Shown here piece by piece: positions 1-6,067 of a stretch of DNA of 15,480 bases. Location: assembly GCA_026990095.1 (NCBI GenBank), contig JALSIL010000342.1:1-15480 (forward strand). Reading direction: 5' to 3'. Source of the DNA: Lysobacterales bacterium (GTDB lineage Bacteria > Pseudomonadota > Gammaproteobacteria > Xanthomonadales > Marinicellaceae). The notes beneath the pieces are model-generated. The model had not been told where the DNA came from. It searched no databases and saw nothing but the letters and a program-made list of their open reading frames with translations. Made by a program: the position numbers and the translations under genes. The first letter of the stretch is position 1, and each line of letters begins with the position of its first letter.

Positions 1-80
1 CTAAGTGGTTGTTTTTGCCATAATACATGCAATATTTTTGCTTCAGATGGGCTGATCTTTTTATTTGATTTTTCACTCAT
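1..80 (-). CDS. BlaI/MecI/CopY-family transcriptional repressor, N-terminal fragment
   Basis: Only the first 26 codons lie in the window; the gene continues past the left edge. From the ATG at 80 the translation begins MSEKSNKKISPSEAKILHVL, followed by WQKQPL. The pattern 'S-x-x-E-x-x-I-L-x-x-L-W' is the start of the winged-helix domain of BlaI/MecI/CopY repressors, which bind DNA as dimers and are usually inactivated by a partner membrane metalloprotease (BlaR1/MecR1 type) or, in CopY, by metal. The assignment is reinforced by two TTACA-N2-TGTAA palindromes just upstream, which match the known operator core of this family (TACA-N2-TGTA). Autoregulation is therefore likely. A partner protease gene, if present, would lie off the window to the left. 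No clear Shine-Dalgarno sequence precedes the ATG. The inducing signal and other targets cannot be inferred from this fragment. Confidence 0.8.
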   Translation of the reverse strand, partial: MSEKSNKKISPSEAKILHVLWQKQPL

Positions 81-86
81 TATGAA

Positions 87-98
87 TTACAGTTGTAA
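87..98. promoter_or_regulatory. BlaI/CopY-type operator, proximal copy
   Basis: TTACAGTTGTAA is a perfect TTACA-N2-TGTAA dyad containing the BlaI/MecI/CopY core TACA-N2-TGTA. It lies 6 bases upstream of the repressor start codon at 80, between the likely -10 region and the start. The partner site at 113-124 has the same arms and different central bases. Confidence 0.75.
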
Positions 99-112
99 AC
101 GAGTTTTAATTG

Positions 113-124
113 TTACACTTGTAA
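113..124. promoter_or_regulatory. BlaI/CopY-type operator, distal copy
   Basis: TTACACTTGTAA is the second TTACA-N2-TGTAA dyad, 26 bases centre to centre from the first. On the minus strand it falls inside the spacer of weak candidate promoters (TTAACG at 128-133 with TAAAAC 17 bases on, or TTGCAT further up). A bound repressor dimer would block polymerase. The spacing of about 2.5 turns would put the two dimers on roughly opposite faces of the DNA. Confidence 0.75.
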
Positions 125-167
125 TCGTTAAATGCAAGTATTAAATTTAAATAGATTAGCATTCATC

Positions 168-278
168 GAGACCTTTGCAAAATTCTGGTACAGTGGAAAT
201 AAGAATGGGGAAAACCAATGAGCTTGTAGGCATAAAAAACACCTCTACCAAAGAGGTGTTTTTTGTATTAAAGGTCTC
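168..278. repeat. 111-bp segment bounded by 9-bp inverted repeats, possible insertion remnant
   Basis: GAGACCTTT at 168-176 and AAAGGTCTC at 270-278 are perfect inverted repeats. The left copy continues as GCAAAATTC, which to my memory resembles the ends of some IS5-family elements; this was not checked. There is no open reading frame inside and no clear target duplication outside. The enclosed DNA holds the terminator at 234-264. It could be a small non-autonomous element, or a chance repeat in AT-rich intergenic DNA. Confidence 0.25.
234..264. terminator. Bidirectional rho-independent terminator
   Basis: A perfect 13-bp stem (234-246 with 252-264) has a 5-base loop. The arms are AAAAAACACCTCT and AGAGGTGTTTTTT, giving a GC-containing hairpin followed by six T on either strand. 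On the minus strand it ends the message of the secreted protein whose stop is at 300. Confidence 0.9.
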
Positions 279-299
279 TAAAGGTTTGTTAAATTAAAT

Positions 300-992
300 T
301 TATTCCCAAGGATTAAAATTCATTGGGCCGACAGGTGTAGGTGTTAGAACCCATTGTACTGAATCGATGCCAATGTAGTTGGAGTTGTTGCCATAAAACC
401 CGGCATCTTCGACATAGTAAACAAAAGCGACGCGTCCATTGCCACCAATAGTGGCACTAAATTGTTGCCAAGTTTGTAAAGGGTAACCAATGGTAGCATC
501 TGTTGATTTGCTTAAGTCAGGATTAATAACCAATAAAGTTTCGGAAAAGTCACCAAAACCGTCAGTGCAATTGCCTGTGTTGATTTCACCTGTTGGGCTA
601 TAAACTAGGTATAAACGATCGGGAAATACAGTGAAATTATTGCTGGCTATTCGAGAACGCGTATAAAAAGAGACGGATTCAAGATTGCCTAATTCTGGCA
701 TGATAAGGTAGTTGCAGATAGTCCCTGGAGTGCCAGCTAATGAACGAGTATTGCGGTGGTTGGCAGCTATATAAGAATTAGGTTCACCATCTTGGGCAAT
801 AAAAATGGTTTGTTGATCGGTTCCCTGAAACCAAGAAGAGTCACCCATGGGGGAAGATTGGTTTGATATAACCCAGCCAGGAAGATTTTCTACATCAGCA
901 AAATCTTGGTCTGTTGGTGCTACTTGTGCCGTGGCAAGTGATGATGCACACATCAATGCGATTGATAATTTTTGAATAATGGATGTTTTCAT
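300..992 (-). CDS. Secreted beta-jelly-roll protein, choice-of-anchor-J / cleaved-adhesin-like
   Basis: This 230-residue protein starts with a typical signal peptide (basic start MKTSIIQK, hydrophobic core, likely cleavage after ATA at about residue 22). The mature part begins with the pattern FADVENLPGW, then N-x-S-x-P-x-G with SSWFQG. That arrangement is characteristic of the cleaved-adhesin / choice-of-anchor-J family of calcium-associated beta-sandwich domains. Later segments such as VSFYTRSR and FVYYVEDAG followed by YIGIDSV fit the strands at the end of such a domain. Two cysteines (about residues 93 and 142) could form a disulphide. No C-terminal sorting signal, lipobox or second membrane segment is visible, so it is probably soluble, periplasmic or released. 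The ATG at 992 lacks a strong ribosome binding site. The gene has its own promoter at 1028-1056 and the terminator at 234-264, so it looks monocistronic. Function unknown. Confidence 0.75.
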   Translation of the reverse strand: MKTSIIQKLSIALMCASSLATAQVAPTDQDFADVENLPGWVISNQSSPMGDSSWFQGTDQQTIFIAQDGEPNSYIAANHRNTRSLAGTPGTICNYLIMPELGNLESVSFYTRSRIASNNFTVFPDRLYLVYSPTGEINTGNCTDGFGDFSETLLVINPDLSKSTDATIGYPLQTWQQFSATIGGNGRVAFVYYVEDAGFYGNNSNYIGIDSVQWVLTPTPVGPMNFNPWE

Positions 993-1027
993 AATAATGG
1001 TACTTGGTTAATGCAATTAATGGATAG

Positions 1028-1056
1028 ATTGTATAATTTTGAACATTTAATAGCAA
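1028..1056 (-). promoter_or_regulatory. Sigma-70-type promoter for the secreted jelly-roll protein
   Basis: On the minus strand, TTGCTA (1051-1056, 4 of 6 consensus bases) is separated by 17 bases from TACAAT (1028-1033, 5 of 6). Transcription would start near 1021, giving a leader of about 28 bases before the ATG at 992. The -35 box sits just upstream of the prmC stop codon in the genome, that is, in the gap after prmC. Confidence 0.45.
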
Positions 1057-1874
1057 GATTTTGGCACATCAGCAGTGGTAATTCGTTGGATGCCTGCTAA
1101 ATCACGGTGAGATTTAACATTTAAATAACAATTGGACTTAAGTTTTTGTTGCACAACTTCGGATTGATTGTATCCATGTTCCAAAATCAATTGTGCCGTT
1201 TTTGTCATGTGGTGTTTGGCGTGGTTAATGATATGCTCTAATTCTGAATAGCCTTTTTTATCGGCTACCAAGGCACTTCGTGGTTCAAATAGTAAATCAG
1301 ATAAATGGCAATCATCTTTGGCAATATAGGGTGGGTTGGAAATGACAAAATCAAAGCGTTTGCCAGTTAGGTTTTCAAACCAATTGCTTTGCAATACAGT
1401 AACATTGGTAATCTGATGCTTATCTTTGTTACTCATGGCTGTTGCAACACATTTACTGCATTGGTCGATAGCAAAAATGTTTGCCTTTGGTCGCTCAAGT
1501 GCTAGGCTTAAGGCAATGGCACCTGTGCCTGTTCCCAAATCAAGAATTGAGCCATCAAAATCGCTAGGGGTTTTTTCCAAAACGTATTCAACAATCAATT
1601 CTGTTTCGGGTCGTGGAATCAACGTGTATTCATTTACATTCAAGCTCAGTGACCAAAAATCTTTTGTGCCTGTTAAGTATGCAAACGGCATGCCTTGTTG
1701 TCTTTTTTTCAGTAATTGGTGAATTGTGTCTAATTGCAGTTGTTGCAGTTTTTCATCGTAAATAAACAATCCCGCGGTATTAATTTTTAACACGTAGGTC
1801 ATAACAACTTCAATTTCTCTCTTGTCAAGTTGGTATTGTTTTTGGAGTTCTTGAATGAGTGTGGATAACGCCAT
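1047..1874 (-). CDS. prmC: Peptide chain release factor N5-glutamine methyltransferase PrmC
   Basis: PrmC methylates the glutamine of the GGQ motif in release factors RF1 and RF2, using S-adenosylmethionine, in the cytosol. From the ATG at 1874 the protein has 275 residues, close to the usual 277. A helical N-terminal domain (1-75) is followed by a Rossmann-fold methyltransferase domain. Diagnostic motifs are PRPETE (87-92), the SAM-binding loop LDLGTGTGAI (111-120), the acidic end of the next strand (AIDQ, about 135-138) and the catalytic NPPY (180-183). The frame stays open back to a TTG at 1916, but that codon lies within the hairpin of the upstream terminator and upstream of the likely transcript start. 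The ATG at 1874 gives the normal length and was chosen. prfA, its common neighbour, is not adjacent; here prmC follows a sigma-factor operon. Confidence 0.93.
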   Translation of the reverse strand: MALSTLIQELQKQYQLDKREIEVVMTYVLKINTAGLFIYDEKLQQLQLDTIHQLLKKRQQGMPFAYLTGTKDFWSLSLNVNEYTLIPRPETELIVEYVLEKTPSDFDGSILDLGTGTGAIALSLALERPKANIFAIDQCSKCVATAMSNKDKHQITNVTVLQSNWFENLTGKRFDFVISNPPYIAKDDCHLSDLLFEPRSALVADKKGYSELEHIINHAKHHMTKTAQLILEHGYNQSEVVQQKLKSNCYLNVKSHRDLAGIQRITTADVPKSCY

Positions 1875-1897
1875 GCCAGTATTTTCATGTATAAAAA

Positions 1898-1933
1898 AAA
1901 GTGTATTATAACCCAAGGGTTACAATACACTTT
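1898..1933 (-). terminator. Strong rho-independent terminator of the ankyrin/sigma operon
   Basis: Arms 1898-1914 and 1917-1933 form a 17-position stem with the loop around CTTG. Read on the minus strand, the stem is followed by eight T (complement of 1893-1900, partly inside the arm). The single A:C mismatch on the plus strand (1908/1923) becomes a U:G wobble in minus-strand RNA, so the hairpin is best formed in the minus-strand message. It lies 26 bases after the stop at 1959. The TATAAT in its descending arm (1905-1910) may also serve as the -10 box of prmC. Confidence 0.9.
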
Positions 1934-1958
1934 CCTAGAGAGATTTTATTGACTAATT

Positions 1959-2441
1959 TTAGCCAAAGCCACCAGAGTAAATAATATCATCTGTTACTTT
2001 GTTTGATGTTTTGGTTTGTGTTTGAGCAGACCTATTAGGCACGGTGTCTTCAAAGTTGGCAGTAAACACTTCTTTGCTAGGAGAAGTCAGTGGTGTGACT
2101 TGTGAAGAATCAAACTGTGGATAGCTGATGTAAACAATAGAGGCTAAAGCTGCAGTGGCTAATGCAGGTCTCAACCATGAAAACAGTCCTTCAAATACAG
2201 AAGAGCGGGTTGATTGATTGGCTGATGCCATATCACTAGCAACAGACTTGGACCAATCTTGCAATTGATTAATCACTTGGTAACTCGCACTTAAATGGCT
2301 GTTATCAGCAATTTTTTCAGCAGCAGTAATTCGTGCATTCGATGCATGTGAAAAATCATTTAAGCTTTCAATCGACGAATCAATCGGCGATGTTTTGGCT
2401 TGCTTAAAGAGTTGTGATAATTGTTGTTCAGTTAATTTCAT
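1959..2441 (-). CDS. Single-pass membrane protein, putative anti-sigma factor
   Basis: A 160-residue protein starting at the ATG at 2441, which has an AGG eight bases upstream; a TTG two codons earlier is also open. About 88 hydrophilic residues come first, with a helical stretch (AEKIADNSHL then YQVINQLQDW) loosely like the N-terminal part of RseA-type anti-sigma factors. One hydrophobic segment follows (about 91-108, WLRPALATAALASIVYIS). The rest is a Ser/Thr-rich tail of about 50 residues ending in GGFG. The predicted topology is cytosolic N-terminus and periplasmic C-terminus. It overlaps the 3' end of the sigma-factor gene by 14 bases, which implies translational coupling and fixed stoichiometry. 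No zinc-binding HxxxCxxC motif and no catalytic motif is present. Gene order, coupling and topology suggest that it sequesters the sigma factor at the membrane; sequence alone does not prove this. The gene ends before the terminator at 1898-1933. Confidence 0.6.
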   Translation of the reverse strand: MKLTEQQLSQLFKQAKTSPIDSSIESLNDFSHASNARITAAEKIADNSHLSASYQVINQLQDWSKSVASDMASANQSTRSSVFEGLFSWLRPALATAALASIVYISYPQFDSSQVTPLTSPSKEVFTANFEDTVPNRSAQTQTKTSNKVTDDIIYSGGFG

Positions 2442-2982
2442 ATTCAATGCCTAATTCATGCAGTTTATCTTTTAAATCTTTCATTCCTCTTTTTGAAAGG
2501 TTGCCTGCTTTGTGAAAAGACCAACCAGTCATTTCACCTATTTCTTTTACCGAAAATCCTTGCAATCGCAATTTTACTGCAATACGCCGACTTTCTTTTA
2601 ATGTTTCAATTACAACCAGTACGCGTTTAATCATTTCTTCATTGGCATGACCTTCATCTGGATTAGATGCCTCTGAAATAAGATTGGGAGCATAATACTC
2701 TTCATCATTTTCATCAGGAATAGTCATTTCACCTTTGAGCTTTTGATTTTTACGAGCCAAATCTATGATGACGTTGGCTGTTATCCTGTATATGTAACTA
2801 TAAGACGAAATCTTTTCATTTTTTGGGTCACTTTTTATTAAATTTAATAATTTAATGCAGACTTCTTGTTCGATATCTTCGGCAGTGAGTCCTTTTATCT
2901 CAGGTCTTTGAAAGGAAACAGCTTTGATAATCAGGGCATGATTTTGGGCAAATATTTTTTGGATTTGTGATTTACTTGGCAT
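2428..2982 (-). CDS. ECF-like sigma-70 family RNA polymerase sigma factor
   Basis: This is a 184-residue alternative sigma factor with only regions 2 and 4. Region 2 (about 13-83) contains LTAEDIEQEVCIKLL, the helix matching the core-binding D-x-x-Q-E motif, then SYIYRITANVIIDLARK, the -10 recognition and melting helix. An acidic linker (about 87-117) follows. Region 4 (about 118-178) has the -35-binding helix-turn-helix RLQGFSVKEIGEMTGWS and the recognition helix FHKAGNLSKRGMKDL. The recognition helix differs from the common 'GTVKSRLHRAR' pattern, suggesting a distinct ECF subgroup. The ATG at 2982 is preferred; a GTG two codons upstream (2988) is also in frame, and neither has a strong ribosome binding site. 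The ankyrin gene ends 15 bases upstream and the putative anti-sigma gene overlaps downstream, so the three are almost certainly one operon. The target promoters are unknown. Confidence 0.88.
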   Translation of the reverse strand: MPSKSQIQKIFAQNHALIIKAVSFQRPEIKGLTAEDIEQEVCIKLLNLIKSDPKNEKISSYSYIYRITANVIIDLARKNQKLKGEMTIPDENDEEYYAPNLISEASNPDEGHANEEMIKRVLVVIETLKESRRIAVKLRLQGFSVKEIGEMTGWSFHKAGNLSKRGMKDLKDKLHELGIEYEIN

Positions 2983-2997
2983 TTTCACATTACCAAA

Positions 2998-4602
2998 TTA
3001 ACTGTCGTTCCAAGATAAGGCATTCATTAAAACGCCTTTAGTTTGAAGCAATTTATGGTAGTGAGCGGCATCAAGAGCGGAGCGTTGTTGCTCATTAGTT
3101 GGCGCAGCGGCTGCTCCGAGTTTAAGGATTAGATAAGTCAACGAAGCAATGCTTCTGTCATCAACATTGTAGCTCTTTTTATGTGCACCACATAAAAGCA
3201 TAAGTGCGGTATTGCCATACTTGTCTTTAGCATTGATGTCTAAGCCATGATCAAGCAAAAAAGTAAAACAGGACTTGGCATTATTGATGTTGTTATTGTA
3301 TTCGGCAGCTTGTGCGATAATGTGTAATAAGGTTTGCTGGTGTTTATTGACAATGAAAATATCCGCCTTATAACGGTATAAAATACTTAACATGGCATCA
3401 TTCCATCCTGCAGCAGCAATGGTGGCATAGGAATAATCAGCAGGGCCAAGTCCATTTGGATTGGCGTTTTTATCTAACAACAAACCCGCCACACGGCGAC
3501 AATTGCCAATAATACTTGAGGATAAAGCCGTGCTACCATTATCAGATCGTGCTTCAATATTGGCATTTTGTTGTAATAAAAAAGAAACAACGGCTCGACG
3601 GGAATGACCGCAAGCTCGAATTAATGCAGTGCAACCTTTGTTGTCAGTGCAATCAATGTCTATCCCTTCGATTATCATGCGATTAAGACCGCCTAAGTTG
3701 CCTTGTTTTGCAGCATGAAACCACTCTTTTTGGTTTGATTGGGCAGGCTCTTTTTGAATAAATAGCGGTTTATTGGCTTTGCTTGGGGTTTCTATTTGCT
3801 GACTGGATAATTGTGGCGAAGCATTGCTGATTTTTTCTGTGTCATCAACGGGTTGTTTTGGAGTGCTTTCATAACTGTTAGTAAAAAAAGGCAATTCAAT
3901 TTGGTTAACGCTATTTAAGTGTTTTTCAATTAAACGCGAGATTTTAGGGTGCTTTTGTTTGGCAATTAACCAAGCAGAGCGATTTTTACTGTCGACTATT
4001 TCAGGATCCCCTTGGGCTTGCAGTAATTGCAAAACAATATCTTCAGAGGGTGTTTTTTGTCTTAATGCTAAAATCAGAGCGGTTTCTTTTTGGCTATTGG
4101 CGTGATTGATTTTTGGATGATGTTGCAGAATTAATTTAACTATGGCTTTTTTATTTGATTGAACCGCTTCAAGGAGTGCAGTGTTGCCGTATATGTCCTG
4201 ACGATTTATGTCTGCATTCAATGATAATAACAGTTGTACTTTGTTTAAATGCCCAAGAAGGCAGGCGGTCATCAAGCCAGTTCTGTTGGTAGGTGTCGCT
4301 GCATTGATATTGTCATCTATTTGCAAAGCCAGATTTAAGCAATCGCATTCATCTTTTAGGTATTGGCAGGCAGATACAAGTGGGGGATTTTTCGTTGTAA
4401 ATTTGAATCCTTCAGAAAGGAATGATTTGACTAATAAAGTATGACCATTTTTTAATGCAATACAAAGCAAGCTGTGACCACGCTCATCGACCACAGTCTG
4501 CGTATCTCTATCGCCGAGTGCATCGAGTACATTTTGCACCTCTCCTTTTTTGCAATATTCAAATAGTTGATTAAATGTAAATCCTGTCACTGAGGTTTTC
4601 AA
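2998..4602 (-). CDS. Cytosolic ankyrin-repeat protein, first gene of the sigma-factor operon
   Basis: A 534-residue protein without a signal peptide or membrane segment, made of two ankyrin blocks (about 8-230 and 291-525). A polar linker rich in Ser, Gln and Pro joins them (about 232-290). Clear repeats include NRTGLMTACLLGHLNKVQLL, DIYGNTALLEAVQSNKKAIV, NKGCTALIRACGHSRRAVV, DNGSTALSSSI and DKYGNTALML. Both blocks open alike (FEYCKKGEVQNVL and FHAAKQGNLGGLN), suggesting an old duplication. Ankyrin repeats are protein-binding scaffolds, so this protein may bind the sigma factor, the membrane protein or a signal molecule; that is inference from the operon. The only start giving the full protein is TTG at 4602, with GGGTG about ten bases upstream; GTG at 4590 is the alternative. 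A rare start codon may keep expression low. degQ lies 57 bases upstream in the same direction. Confidence 0.82.
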   Translation of the reverse strand: MKTSVTGFTFNQLFEYCKKGEVQNVLDALGDRDTQTVVDERGHSLLCIALKNGHTLLVKSFLSEGFKFTTKNPPLVSACQYLKDECDCLNLALQIDDNINAATPTNRTGLMTACLLGHLNKVQLLLSLNADINRQDIYGNTALLEAVQSNKKAIVKLILQHHPKINHANSQKETALILALRQKTPSEDIVLQLLQAQGDPEIVDSKNRSAWLIAKQKHPKISRLIEKHLNSVNQIELPFFTNSYESTPKQPVDDTEKISNASPQLSSQQIETPSKANKPLFIQKEPAQSNQKEWFHAAKQGNLGGLNRMIIEGIDIDCTDNKGCTALIRACGHSRRAVVSFLLQQNANIEARSDNGSTALSSSIIGNCRRVAGLLLDKNANPNGLGPADYSYATIAAAGWNDAMLSILYRYKADIFIVNKHQQTLLHIIAQAAEYNNNINNAKSCFTFLLDHGLDINAKDKYGNTALMLLCGAHKKSYNVDDRSIASLTYLILKLGAAAAPTNEQQRSALDAAHYHKLLQTKGVLMNALSWNDS

Positions 4603-4620
4603 ATTGATAAAACACCCAGT

Positions 4621-4649
4621 ATGATAAAATTTTATTAACTCAAAGTCTA
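4621..4649 (-). promoter_or_regulatory. Possible promoter for the ankyrin/sigma operon
   Basis: On the minus strand, TAGACT (4644-4649) and TATCAT (4621-4626, 5 of 6 consensus bases) are 17 bases apart. The start point would be close to the TTG at 4602 and would trim the candidate ribosome binding site, which weakens the call. The spacer contains the palindrome ATAAAATTTTAT (4624-4635). The alternative is read-through from degQ. Confidence 0.25.
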
Positions 4650-4659
4650 TTTAATGCCA

Positions 4660-5997
4660 TCATTCTAAGACTAAAATATAATTTCTGTAATTTCTGTATA
4701 CATTTAAAACGGGTGATTTTCGTGACTTATCCAACACAATCTTAAGTTGTTTCAGGTTTGTTATTTCCTTCTTGTTTGCCGTTGTAATTAAATCACCACT
4801 ACGCAATCCTTGATTCCACGCTAGGCTTCCGCGTTTAATTTCATCAATCAAAACACCTTGGTATTGGCTTTTTAATCGAGCGGGTAAATTGATGAAGTGT
4901 GCTCCAGTCAATAATCTGTGCAATTCTTTGCCATCAAATTCTTTGCGATCAAATGCATTAATTTTAGTTTGAGAATATCTGTGTTTTTCATTGCGAATAT
5001 AGTTGATGTCAATTGGAGTGTTGAGTTCAAACAAGCCTTCTTGGTTGTCAAAATCGTGTTGGTTCTGAATTTTGATGCCATTGAGTTCTGTTATAATGTC
5101 TCCTGCCTGTAAACCAGCAGAATCTGCAGGGGATTCGATTTCCACATCTGTGATGATGACGCCACCGTTGTTGTCTAAATTAAAGGCACGAGCTAAATCA
5201 GCGGTGATGTCTTGCACTTCGACACCAAGTGAGCCACGCCTGACTTGACCAAAATTAATCAATTGTTTCATGATGCGACTCGCCAAGGAAGAGGGTATGG
5301 CAAAACCAATGCCAACATTGCCACCGCTGGGTGAATAAATGGCAGTATTAATGCCGACCAATTCCCCTTTGAGGTTGATTAGTGCACCACCTGAATTGCC
5401 TGGGTTGATGGAAGCATCAGTTTGAATAAAGTTTTGATAACCAAGACCCTTCAAGCTGGTGCGGCCTAAAGCCGAAATAATGCCCGAAGTCACGGTCTGA
5501 CCTAATCCAAATGGATTACCTACAGCGACAACAAAATCACCGACACGCAGCAGTTTAGAATCGGTTAAACTGACTTGCGAAAGGTTTTTTGCATTAATTT
5601 TGATAACCGCTACGTCTGTTCCTTCGTCTGTGCCGATAAGTTTGGCAGAAAAACTACGTCCATCTTGTAAGGACACTTGAATGTCTGTGGCATCATTAAT
5701 GACGTGGTTGTTGGTTAAGATATAACCATTTTTTGCATCCACAATAACACCAGAACCCAATGATTGTGTAACACGCTCTTGTGGAACATTAGGCAAACCG
5801 TAATACCAGTTGTAAAATGATTGGCTTCGGGTATTTATTTTTTGCCGTGTGGTTGAGTGTATATTGACCACCGCAGGCATCACTTTTTCCAAAATTGGTG
5901 CAAGTGAAGGTACGGCTGTTCCGTCTACTGATGTTGGTAATACAGCCTGAGCTATTGTGGTAAATAAAGTAAAGCAAAAGATAAGTATTTGTTTCAT
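4660..5997 (-). CDS. degQ: Periplasmic serine endoprotease of the DegQ/DegP (HtrA) family
   Basis: This enzyme degrades or chaperones misfolded proteins in the periplasm. From the ATG at 5997 it has 445 residues: a signal peptide (MKQILIFCFTLFTTIAQA), a trypsin-like protease domain (about 28-252) and two PDZ domains (about 254-345 and 370-445). The catalytic triad is complete: His98 in TNNHV, Asp128 in GTDVAV and Ser202 in GNSGG. The motif VAVGNPFGLGQT is typical of the family. The short loop near the N-terminus of the protease domain and the total length fit DegQ better than DegP. In-frame starts upstream (ATG 6012, TTG 6027) would put extra polar residues before the signal peptide, so ATG 5997 was chosen. 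It diverges from pyrF and sits upstream of the ankyrin/sigma operon on the same strand. In Pseudomonas the related mucD lies in the algU sigma operon, so the proximity may be meaningful. Confidence 0.93.
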   Translation of the reverse strand: MKQILIFCFTLFTTIAQAVLPTSVDGTAVPSLAPILEKVMPAVVNIHSTTRQKINTRSQSFYNWYYGLPNVPQERVTQSLGSGVIVDAKNGYILTNNHVINDATDIQVSLQDGRSFSAKLIGTDEGTDVAVIKINAKNLSQVSLTDSKLLRVGDFVVAVGNPFGLGQTVTSGIISALGRTSLKGLGYQNFIQTDASINPGNSGGALINLKGELVGINTAIYSPSGGNVGIGFAIPSSLASRIMKQLINFGQVRRGSLGVEVQDITADLARAFNLDNNGGVIITDVEIESPADSAGLQAGDIITELNGIKIQNQHDFDNQEGLFELNTPIDINYIRNEKHRYSQTKINAFDRKEFDGKELHRLLTGAHFINLPARLKSQYQGVLIDEIKRGSLAWNQGLRSGDLITTANKKEITNLKQLKIVLDKSRKSPVLNVYRNYRNYILVLE

Positions 5998-6004
5998 AGC
6001 ACTA

Positions 6005-6031
6005 ATGGACATGTAAATTGTTGTCAAGTTC
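6005..6031 (-). promoter_or_regulatory. Possible sigma-E-like promoter upstream of degQ
   Basis: On the minus strand GAACTT (6026-6031) matches the -35 core of envelope-stress ECF promoters, and TCCAT (6005-6009) lies 16 bases further on, a weak -10. TTGACA (6022-6027) overlaps it and could instead be a sigma-70 -35 box, but no good -10 follows. Either choice would give a very short leader before the ATG at 5997. Confidence 0.2.
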
Positions 6032-6067
6032 AGTTAAAATAGGATTTTTCCATAGAGTTTTCAAGTC

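Noticed and set aside
1426..1722. 98-codon plus-strand frame inside prmC
   Set aside because: It lies opposite the conserved SAM-binding and PRPETE region of prmC, with no support as a gene.
1875..1916. N-terminal extension of PrmC to the TTG at 1916
   Set aside because: That start lies in the loop of the upstream terminator hairpin and upstream of the likely transcript start; the ATG at 1874 gives the normal family length.
3202..3210. AAGTGCGGT, the core of the Haemophilus DNA uptake sequence
   Set aside because: I noticed only one copy, inside a coding gene, and a 9-mer can occur once by chance in 15 kb on two strands.
4624..4635. ATAAAATTTTAT palindrome as a terminator of degQ
   Set aside because: It is purely A and T with no GC stem and no T-tract after it; more likely part of an AT-rich promoter region or chance.
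5998..6027. N-terminal extension of DegQ to TTG 6027 or ATG 6012
   Set aside because: It would place extra polar residues before a typical signal peptide that begins at ATG 5997.
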